DNA from: Ruania rhizosphaerae
GTDB taxonomy: Bacteria > Actinomycetota > Actinomycetes > Actinomycetales > Beutenbergiaceae
Direction: 5' to 3'
DNA length: 64,000 nucleotides
Assembly (NCBI RefSeq): GCF_009805705.1
Contig: NZ_VSMB01000003.1
Span: forward strand, 372,001 to 436,000
Below, one piece after another: positions 57,924 through 64,000 of the stretch. The notes beneath the pieces are model-generated. The model saw nothing but the letters and a program-made list of their open reading frames with translations, ran no database searches and was not told the origin of the DNA. The position numbers and the translations under genes were made by a program. Every line of letters starts with the position of its first letter. Within the stretch, counting starts at the first letter, position 1.

Positions 57924-58819
57924 ACGCCGCCGGGGCCACGACGCCCCCACGCGCGCCCTTCGGGCGGCGGCTGGCGACCGCGATGGACGCCTATGGGCCG
58001 CTGTGCGTGGGCATCGACCCGCACGAGGAGCTGCTGGCTGGATGGGGGCTTCCCAGCACCGCCGATGGCGTGCGGGAGTTCGCTCTGCGCACGGTGGAGG
58101 CGCTTCGTGACGTGGTCGGCGTGGTCAAGCCGCAGGCTGCGTTCTTCGAACGCTTCGGCAGTGCTGGGGTCGCGGTGCTGGAGGAAACGATCGCAGCATG
58201 CCGTGCGGCAGGGCTGCTGTGCATCGTCGACGCCAAACGTGGCGACATCGGCAGCACGATGGGCGGATACGCCAGCGCCTACGTCGGCGAGGATTCCCCC
58301 CTGGCGGGCGACGCCGTCACCGTGTCACCGTATCTGGGCTTCGGCTCCCTCGACCCGCTCATCGAGCGGGCTCAGGCCACGGGACGTGGCGTGTTCGTGC
58401 TGGCGCTGACCTCCAACCCGGAGGGCGCCCAGGTGCAGCATGCCCGCGAGGCCGGCGGGACGAGCGTCGCCGCACGGATCGCAGCCGAGGCGGGGCGTCG
58501 CAACGCCGCCGAGCTCGAGGCAGGTGAGCCCCTCGGCAGCGTCGGGCTCGTGGTCGGAGCGACCGTGGGGTCGGCGCCACGTGAGCTCGGGATGGATCTG
58601 GCCGCCGTCGGTGGCGCATTGCTCGCCCCGGGCCTGGGCGCACAGGGTGCCGGGGTGGATGAGATCCGCCGCGTCTTCGCCGGAGCCGAGGGCGCCGTTC
58701 TGCCATCGAGTTCGCGTGAGATCCTCTCCGCGGGACCGACCGGTCTGGCTGTTGTGGCGCAGCGGGTGCAAGATGGCCTGTGCGACCTGCGGCGTTCCGA
58801 CGGCGGAACCTCCGATTGA
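57920..58819 (+). CDS. pyrF: orotidine 5'-phosphate decarboxylase, type 2
   Basis: PyrF makes UMP from OMP. The 299-residue protein is the longer, mycobacterial-type form. It has [16 protein letters not shown], the catalytic block [20 protein letters not shown] and the phosphate site [15 protein letters not shown] overlaps carB. It ends the pyr operon; pyrD and pyrE are not in the window. The mihF promoter begins in its last codons. Confidence 0.96.
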   Translation: MNAAGATTPPRAPFGRRLATAMDAYGPLCVGIDPHEELLAGWGLPSTADGVREFALRTVEALRDVVGVVKPQAAFFERFGSAGVAVLEETIAACRAAGLLCIVDAKRGDIGSTMGGYASAYVGEDSPLAGDAVTVSPYLGFGSLDPLIERAQATGRGVFVLALTSNPEGAQVQHAREAGGTSVAARIAAEAGRRNAAELEAGEPLGSVGLVVGATVGSAPRELGMDLAAVGGALLAPGLGAQGAGVDEIRRVFAGAEGAVLPSSSREILSAGPTGLAVVAQRVQDGLCDLRRSDGGTSD

Positions 58820-58844
58820 TTTGCATCGGCCTGCTCGCTACGTT
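58816..58844 (+). promoter_or_regulatory. mihF promoter
   Basis: TTGATT (58816-58821) and TACGTT (58839-58844) are separated by 17 bases, and the -35 box overlaps the pyrF stop codon. The expected start near 58851 gives a 40-nt leader with GAGGTGA before GTG 58891. mihF can thus be expressed apart from the pyr operon. Confidence 0.6.
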
Positions 58845-58890
58845 GCCAGGCATACGTCCTATCCGTCCCCGACCGGCGAGGTGACACACC

Positions 58891-59202
58891 GTGGCCCTTC
58901 CTCCACTCACGCCCGAACAACGCGCGAAGGCGCTTGAGAAGGCGGCACAAGCCCGCGTGACGCGTGCTGAGGTGAAGAATCGCCTGAAATACTCCGGCGG
59001 CAAGCTCTCCGAGGTGATCACCGAAGGGCAGGAGGACGATGCGATCGGCAAGCTCAAGGTGCTCGCACTGCTGGAGTCCTTGCCCGGAGTCGGGAAGGTG
59101 ACGGCACGTACCGTGATGACCGAGGTCGGCATCTCGGAGTCACGCCGGGTCCGCGGTCTCGGTCCGCAGCAGATCGCCAAGCTGGTCGAGCGGTTTGGCT
59201 GA
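58891..59202 (+). CDS. mihF: actinobacterial integration host factor
   Basis: This nucleoid protein binds and bends DNA without the HU fold and is needed for chromosome organisation and phage integration in mycobacteria and Streptomyces. The 103-residue protein begins [20 protein letters not shown] and has the helix-two-turn-helix region [20 protein letters not shown] and the closing [15 protein letters not shown]. The GTG start has GAGGTGA upstream. It overlaps gmk by 8 bases. Confidence 0.95.
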   Translation: MALPPLTPEQRAKALEKAAQARVTRAEVKNRLKYSGGKLSEVITEGQEDDAIGKLKVLALLESLPGVGKVTARTVMTEVGISESRRVRGLGPQQIAKLVERFG

Positions 59203-59785
59203 GGCAACCACAGACCGTGCCCGCCTGACGGTCCTGGCCGGTCCGACCGCCGTCGGCAAGGGGACGGTGTCGGCTGACGTACGCGCCCGCTACCCGCATG
59301 TCTGGCTCTCCGTGTCGGCCACGACGCGCCCTCCCCGGCCCGGGGAGGTGGACGGAGTCCACTATCGCTTCCTCTCACCGGAGGAGTTCGCCCAGATGGT
59401 CAGCGAAGGCGAGTTCCTGGAGTGGGCTGTCGTGCATGGCCGTCACTCCTACGGCACGCCGCGTGGTCCGGTGGAGGAACGACTCGCAGCGGGGCGTCCG
59501 GCACTGCTCGAGATCGATTTGCAGGGCGCACGTCAGGTGCGTCAGACCATGCCCGAAGCGCACTTCGTGTTCCTGGCGCCACCGAGTTGGGAGGAACTCG
59601 TGCGGCGGCTCGAGGGACGAGGCACAGAGGACGCCGACGAACGTCAGCGCCGCCTCGCCACGGCCGAGGTGGAGATGGCGGCGGCCGCCGAGTTCGACCG
59701 TACGATCATCAACGACGACGTCACCCGAGCCACGGACGAGCTCGTGGAGCTGATGGGCGTCACCACACCGGAACGAACCGCCTGA
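59195..59785 (+). CDS. gmk: guanylate kinase
   Basis: Gmk phosphorylates GMP to GDP. The 196-residue protein shows the P-loop GPTAVGKGT (residues 16-24), the GMP-binding [19 protein letters not shown] and [16 protein letters not shown], and a C-terminal IINDDV. The start is TTG 59195, within the last codons of mihF; no better start lies before the P-loop, and re-initiation after mihF is the likely mode. It is part of a mihF-gmk unit. Confidence 0.95.
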   Translation: MAEATTDRARLTVLAGPTAVGKGTVSADVRARYPHVWLSVSATTRPPRPGEVDGVHYRFLSPEEFAQMVSEGEFLEWAVVHGRHSYGTPRGPVEERLAAGRPALLEIDLQGARQVRQTMPEAHFVFLAPPSWEELVRRLEGRGTEDADERQRRLATAEVEMAAAAEFDRTIINDDVTRATDELVELMGVTTPERTA

Positions 59786-59808
59786 CCCGCATTCGCCACG
59801 AGAACGGG

Positions 59809-59814
59809 TAGCAT
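59809..59814 (+). promoter_or_regulatory. rpoZ -10 box
   Basis: TAGCAT with a start expected near 59821 gives a leader of about 80 nt before rpoZ. No -35 box is convincing. The rest of the 114-base gap shows no strong hairpin. Confidence 0.45.
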
Positions 59815-59899
59815 TGAACGTTGGCGGTGGGTCCTCGTACGCCCTCACGGCGCATGAGATGTTCCCGCTGCTACGCACCGACTATCGCGAGGGATCCAC

Positions 59900-60163
59900 A
59901 TGTCAGGAACTGTTGCTGCACCCGAGGGCATCACCGACCCGCCCATCGACGACCTGCTCAAGGCCGCGGACTCGAAGTACGCGCTGGTGATCTACTCCGC
60001 CAAGCGGGCCCGGCAGATCAACGCCTACTACGCCCAGCTGAACGAGGGTCTGCTGGAGTACGTCGGCCCGCTCGTGGAGACCAAGCCGCAGGAGAAGCCG
60101 CTCTCCATCGCGATGCGCGAGATCAACGAGGGCCTGCTGACGGCTGAGAAGACCGAGGGCTGA
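59900..60163 (+). CDS. rpoZ: RNA polymerase omega subunit
   Basis: Omega helps fold and assemble the beta-prime subunit. The 87-residue protein has the family core [27 protein letters not shown] and [13 protein letters not shown]. It lies in the conserved gmk-rpoZ-coaBC order, 8 bases before coaBC. Confidence 0.95.
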   Translation: MSGTVAAPEGITDPPIDDLLKAADSKYALVIYSAKRARQINAYYAQLNEGLLEYVGPLVETKPQEKPLSIAMREINEGLLTAEKTEG

Positions 60164-60171
60164 CACCCGCG

Positions 60172-61458
60172 ATGCGCATCCTGCTCGGCGTGAGCGGGGG
60201 GATCGCCGCCTACAAGGTGCCCTCTGTGCTGCGTGCGCTGCGGGAGGACGGTCACGCCGTCCGGGTGATTCCCACCCGGGCGGCGCTCGACTTTGTGGGT
60301 CGTGCCACCTGGGAGGCGCTCAGCGGTGAGCCGGTGACCACGTCGGTCTTCGACGGCACCGAATCGGTGGACCACGTGCGTCTCGGACGCGAGGCGGAGC
60401 TGGTCGTGGTAGCGCCCGCGACCGCCGACCTGCTCGCACGTGCCGCTGCCGGTATCGCCGACGACCTGCTGACTGCGACGCTCCTGACGGTGACCTGCCC
60501 GGTGGTGCTCGCCCCGGCGATGCACACCGAGATGTGGCTGCATCCGGCCACGCAGCGCAACGTCGCGACGCTGCGAGAGCGTGGGGTCCATGTGATCGAT
60601 CCGGCGGTCGGCCGCCTCACCGGTGCCGACTCCGGGCCCGGACGGATGCCCGAACCGCACCAGATCGTCGACGTCGCTCTGGCTGCTGCGGGAGCTTCCG
60701 GCGCTACCGATCGCGACGGCGGGGATTTGCAGGGGCTCCAGATCGCGATCAGTGCCGGTGGCACGCGCGAACCCCTCGACCCGGTCCGTTTCCTGGGAAA
60801 TCGTTCCAGCGGGCGCCAGGGGGTAGCCCTCGCCGCTACGGCAGCAGCACGCGGTGCTCAGGTGCGCCTGGTGGCAGCGAACGTCGATTCCTCGGTGCTC
60901 GGTGTTGTTCCCGACGGCGTCCAGATCACCTCGGTCGAGACTACTGCGGAGCTGCAGGAGGCCATGCTCGAGGCGGCGGCGAGTGCGGACGTGGTCGTCA
61001 TGGCTGCCGCGGTCGCCGACTTCCGCCCGGCGCAGACACGGACCGAGAAGACCAAGAAGCACGCCGACGGCAGCGTCGAGAGTCTTGAGCTGGTCCAGAA
61101 CCCCGACATCCTCGCCGGCCTCGTGTCAGGTCGGCGAGAGGGTCAGATCATCGTGGGTTTCGCGGCCGAGACGGGGGACGCCGACGGCTCGGTGCTCGAT
61201 CATGGTCGCGCCAAGGCCCGCCGCAAGGGCGCTGACCTGCTGGCTGTGAACGCCGTCGGTGCCGATGTCGGGTTCGGGGACGTGCCGAACGAGGTACATC
61301 TACTCGACGCTTCCGGAAGTGACCTCGGCGCTGGCGGTGGGACCAAGGACGACGTTGCGCACGTGGTGTGGGACGCCGTCGTGAGGCTTCTCAGCAGCCG
61401 GTCGGGCAGCGAGACACCGACGGTGAGTACGTCCGCCGCAGGTAGGCTCTCCGGGTGA
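60172..61458 (+). CDS. coaBC: bifunctional phosphopantothenoylcysteine decarboxylase/synthetase
   Basis: CoaBC carries out two steps of coenzyme A synthesis. The N-terminal flavoprotein half begins [20 protein letters not shown] and has the active-site motif APAMHTEMW, where the E. coli enzyme has Asn in place of this His (PxMNxxMW). The C-terminal CoaB half shows [29 protein letters not shown] and KTKKH, then NPDILAGLV. The length of 428 residues is normal. GTGA overlap with metK. Confidence 0.96.
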   Translation: MRILLGVSGGIAAYKVPSVLRALREDGHAVRVIPTRAALDFVGRATWEALSGEPVTTSVFDGTESVDHVRLGREAELVVVAPATADLLARAAAGIADDLLTATLLTVTCPVVLAPAMHTEMWLHPATQRNVATLRERGVHVIDPAVGRLTGADSGPGRMPEPHQIVDVALAAAGASGATDRDGGDLQGLQIAISAGGTREPLDPVRFLGNRSSGRQGVALAATAAARGAQVRLVAANVDSSVLGVVPDGVQITSVETTAELQEAMLEAAASADVVVMAAAVADFRPAQTRTEKTKKHADGSVESLELVQNPDILAGLVSGRREGQIIVGFAAETGDADGSVLDHGRAKARRKGADLLAVNAVGADVGFGDVPNEVHLLDASGSDLGAGGGTKDDVAHVVWDAVVRLLSSRSGSETPTVSTSAAGRLSG

Positions 61459-62675
61459 CCATCCGCCTCTTCACTTCCGAGTCCGTCACCGAAGGGCACC
61501 CTGACAAGGTTGCGGACCGTATCTCCGACTCGATCCTCGACGCGATGCTCGAGGCCGACCCGGCGTCCCGGGTGGCCGTGGAGACGCTGGTGACCACCGG
61601 ACTGGTGCATGTGGCCGGTGAGGTCACCACGGAGAGCTACGTCGAGATCCCACGGTTGGTGCGCAGCGTGGTGAACGCGATCGGGTACACCTCTTCCGAC
61701 ATCGGTTTCGACGGTCATTCCTGCGGTATCTCCCTCTCGATCGGTCAGCAGTCACCCGATATCGCCGCCGGGGTGGACAAGTCTCTCGAACTGCGGACCT
61801 CGGCCGAGCACGAGGAGACCGGTTTCGATGCCCGGTTCGACGAGCAGGGCGCCGGTGACCAGGGGCTGATGTTCGGGTATGCCACGGACGAGACGCCCGA
61901 GTTGATGCCGCTGCCCATCCTGCTCGCGCATCGTCTGAGTGCCCGGCTGACACAGGTGCGCAAGGAGGGGATCGTGCCGGGGCTGCGGCCCGACGGCAAG
62001 ACGCAGGTCACGATCGCCTATGACGGCGACCGTCCCGTGGCCGTGCGCACAGTGGTCGTCTCCACCCAGCACGAAGCACAGGTGCGCCTCGTCGAGGACC
62101 TGGAGCCCGCCGTCCGGGAGCACGTGGTCGCCCACGAGCTCGCGCGGATCGGGGCCGACCTGGACATCGACGTCAGTAGCTACGAGTTGCTCGTGAACCC
62201 CACCGGCACCTTCGTGATCGGTGGTCCGATGGGCGATGCCGGACTGACCGGCCGCAAGATCATCGTCGACACCTACGGCGGGATGGCCCGCCACGGTGGG
62301 GGCGCGTTCAGCGGGAAGGACCCCTCGAAGGTGGACCGCTCCGCCAGCTACGCGATGCGCTGGGTGGCCAAGAACGTCGTGGCGGCCGGGCTGGCGCGCC
62401 GCTGCGAAGTCCAGGTGTCCTACGCGATCGGGCGCGCTCACCCGATCGCGGTGTACGTGGAGACGTTCGGCACCGAGACGGTACCGGTGGAAGCGATCAC
62501 GGCAGCCATCTCGCAGGTGTTCGATCTGCGGCCGGCAGCCATCATCGACGCACTGGACCTGTTGCGCCCGATTTATGCGCTGACCTCGACCTATGGTCAT
62601 TTCGGGCGCGAACTGCCGGAGTTCACCTGGGAACGCACCGACCGCGCCGACGCTCTGCGTGCCGCGGTCTCCTGA
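61455..62675 (+). CDS. metK: S-adenosylmethionine synthetase
   Basis: MetK makes SAM from methionine and ATP. The 406-residue protein has [20 protein letters not shown], the [20 protein letters not shown] signature and the [17 protein letters not shown]-loop-like motif. GTG start inside the coaBC stop. No SAM riboswitch can be present because there is no leader. Confidence 0.97.
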   Translation: MTIRLFTSESVTEGHPDKVADRISDSILDAMLEADPASRVAVETLVTTGLVHVAGEVTTESYVEIPRLVRSVVNAIGYTSSDIGFDGHSCGISLSIGQQSPDIAAGVDKSLELRTSAEHEETGFDARFDEQGAGDQGLMFGYATDETPELMPLPILLAHRLSARLTQVRKEGIVPGLRPDGKTQVTIAYDGDRPVAVRTVVVSTQHEAQVRLVEDLEPAVREHVVAHELARIGADLDIDVSSYELLVNPTGTFVIGGPMGDAGLTGRKIIVDTYGGMARHGGGAFSGKDPSKVDRSASYAMRWVAKNVVAAGLARRCEVQVSYAIGRAHPIAVYVETFGTETVPVEAITAAISQVFDLRPAAIIDALDLLRPIYALTSTYGHFGRELPEFTWERTDRADALRAAVS

Positions 62676-62696
62676 CCGCGGCGTCACCTGCTCGTG

Positions 62697-64000
62697 ATGG
62701 GATCGGGTGCTGTGGACGTCGAACAACCGAGCCTGCTCGACCCGGGTGCCGTGGCGCCGCCGCAGCCAGCTCCCTACAGCGGCGTGGCCCAGGTGATCGT
62801 CGACGTCCCGCTGCCGCACCTGGACCGGACCTTCGACTACGGAATCCCGCCCGAGCTGGACGCCGACGTGCACCCAGGTGTACGCGTGAAGGTGCGCTTC
62901 GCCGGGCTCGAGCGCGACGCCTACGTCGTGGGCCGTACCCGCACCTCCGATCACGGTGGGTCGCTCTCTCCGGTGCGGAAGGTGCCGTCCTCTGTGGCCG
63001 TGCTCGCCCCGGAGATCCTCTCGCTCGCCCGGCGGGTGGCGCGTCGGTACGCCGGGACCACCACCGACGTCCTGCGCCTCGCCGTGCCGCCTCGCCACGC
63101 CACCGCGGAGCGGTCGGTCCTCGAGGGGCTTGCCGAACAGGCAGACCGGCGCATCCCATGGGAGGAACAAGCCGGCGACGGCGGAGCTCACCTCGGTCAG
63201 GAGACGTTGCCCGATCCGCAGGTCGAGCACACCGATCTCGACGCGGCGACCCTGCGCGTGTGGCAACCCTATGCAGGGGGAGAGGCATTCCTGCGCCGTC
63301 TCACGGCTGGGCAGTCGCCGCGGGCGGTGTGGTGCGCGCTGCCATGGTCGGACGCCGGGCCGGAGGAGGCGCCACCACACTGGGCCGGGGCGATCGTGGC
63401 AGCCATCCAGGCGGTGCGCGCGGGCGGACGAGACGCCGTCGTGTGTCTGCCCGATCAGCGAGACATCGCGAGCCTGGGCGAGGCACTGACGGCGGCCGGG
63501 GTGGATCATGTGGTCCTGAGCGCCGACCAGGGCGCCTCGGCGCGGTACCGCCGCTTCCTGCTCGCGCTCACCGGGCAGGCGCACGTGGTGATCGGCACCC
63601 GGTCGGCGGCGTTCGCACCGGTACGCAACCTGGGCCTGGTGGTGTGCTGGGACGACGGCGACGATCTGCATGCCGAGCCGCGAGCACCGTATCCCCACAT
63701 CCGGGAGGTCCTGTGCCTACGGGCTGAGGAGGAGTCCGCGGCGGCGCTGATCGGCGGGTTCGGGCGAACCCCGCATGCGGAGATTCTGGTTTCGCAGGGC
63801 TGGGCGCGCTCGGTGCAGGCGGCGCGGGGACTGGTACGGGCGAGTACACCGCGGGTGAGCGCACCCACTGATGTCGATCTCGCACGAGAAGGGGCCGCCG
63901 GGCGGGCACGTATCCCGGGTGCGGCCGTGCAGGTCGTCCGGCGCGGTCTGAGCGAGGGGCCGGTGCTCGTGCAGGTGCCGCGTTCGGGATATCTGCCGGT
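62697..64000 (+). CDS. priA: PriA-like primosomal protein N', 5' part
   Basis: About 434 residues are visible; the gene runs off the right edge. The N-terminal DNA-binding domain reads [19 protein letters not shown], then [16 protein letters not shown], then [11 protein letters not shown]. In the motor part, where PriA has Walker A, this protein reads [12 protein letters not shown], and where the DEAH-like box is expected it reads [20 protein letters not shown]. It is therefore the actinobacterial type without helicase motifs. Start ATG 62697 or GTG 62694; no ribosome-binding site is seen. Confidence 0.93.
   Translation, partial: MGSGAVDVEQPSLLDPGAVAPPQPAPYSGVAQVIVDVPLPHLDRTFDYGIPPELDADVHPGVRVKVRFAGLERDAYVVGRTRTSDHGGSLSPVRKVPSSVAVLAPEILSLARRVARRYAGTTTDVLRLAVPPRHATAERSVLEGLAEQADRRIPWEEQAGDGGAHLGQETLPDPQVEHTDLDAATLRVWQPYAGGEAFLRRLTAGQSPRAVWCALPWSDAGPEEAPPHWAGAIVAAIQAVRAGGRDAVVCLPDQRDIASLGEALTAAGVDHVVLSADQGASARYRRFLLALTGQAHVVIGTRSAAFAPVRNLGLVVCWDDGDDLHAEPRAPYPHIREVLCLRAEEESAAALIGGFGRTPHAEILVSQGWARSVQAARGLVRASTPRVSAPTDVDLAREGAAGRARIPGAAVQVVRRGLSEGPVLVQVPRSGYLP

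Noticed and set aside
61752-63698. Long minus-strand open frame across metK and priA
   Set aside because: Both plus-strand genes are well supported by family motifs; the antisense translation shows none.
1-64000. CRISPR arrays, tRNA/rRNA genes, insertion sequences, phage genes
   Set aside because: No spaced repeats, cloverleaf, rRNA-like stretch, transposase or integrase was found on reading both strands.

Overview
The window is a dense, GC-rich stretch (roughly 70% GC by eye) with GTG/TTG starts, ATGA/GTGA stop-start overlaps and TAnnnT -10 boxes placed 6-7 nt before start codons. With the gene order and phosphatidylinositol-mannoside genes, this points to an actinobacterium, probably of the order Micrococcales; the genus cannot be fixed from the window. 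Nearly everything is housekeeping. The backbone order (HIT-pgsA-patA-pimA; pdxS-pdxT; yebC; ruvCAB; yajC-secDF-apt-rel; hisS; aspS; rarA; alaS-ruvX-mltG-aroE; aroC-K-B-Q; efp-nusB; the pyr operon; mihF-gmk-rpoZ-coaBC-metK-priA) matches the order known from other actinobacteria such as Mycobacterium. Both ends cut a gene: a HIT protein at the left and priA at the right.

Layout. 1-4.8 kb: phospholipid/PIM operon (pgsA, patA, pimA), an unknown membrane-anchored protein and a PrsW-type protease. 4.8-7.9 kb: vitamin B6 synthase pdxS/pdxT with a Nudix hydrolase between them, then yebC. 7.9-10.2 kb: ruvCAB, with a separate promoter and an SOS-like palindrome in front of ruvA. 10.3-16.8 kb: yajC-secD-secF-apt and a leaderless, bifunctional rel. 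16.8-19.1 kb (minus): membrane-anchored cyclophilin and a DUF349 protein. 19.3-22.5 kb: hisS converging on a DEAD-box helicase, with a strong hairpin in the last codons of hisS. 22.7-26.1 kb: two adjacent membrane dynamin-like GTPases. 26.2-34.1 kb: aspS, GNAT, MMPL exporter, rarA, rpsD with a structured leader, two small membrane proteins. 34.2-45.4 kb: alaS-ruvX-mltG-aroE, a DUF222/HNH endonuclease, a prepilin peptidase and aroC-K-B-Q. 45.4-46.5 kb: a two-gene SatD-like/HTH plus membrane-protein unit behind an AT-rich operator array. 46.6-50.4 kb: efp, nusB, an MFS transporter and an S1P-lyase-like PLP enzyme. 50.4-58.8 kb: pyrR-pyrB-pyrC-carA-carB-pyrF under a PyrR-binding leader. 58.9-64.0 kb: mihF, gmk, rpoZ, coaBC, metK, priA.

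The least ordinary parts sit where this lineage differs from the conserved backbone. The first is the SatD-like pair, whose promoter carries three CCTTGAT boxes at an exact 28-bp period. The others are the paired dynamin-like GTPases, the HNH gene inserted in the aro cluster, the rpsD leader, and the hairpin inside hisS. No tRNA, rRNA, CRISPR array, transposase or prophage gene was seen, and no gene-free stretch exceeds 300 bases.
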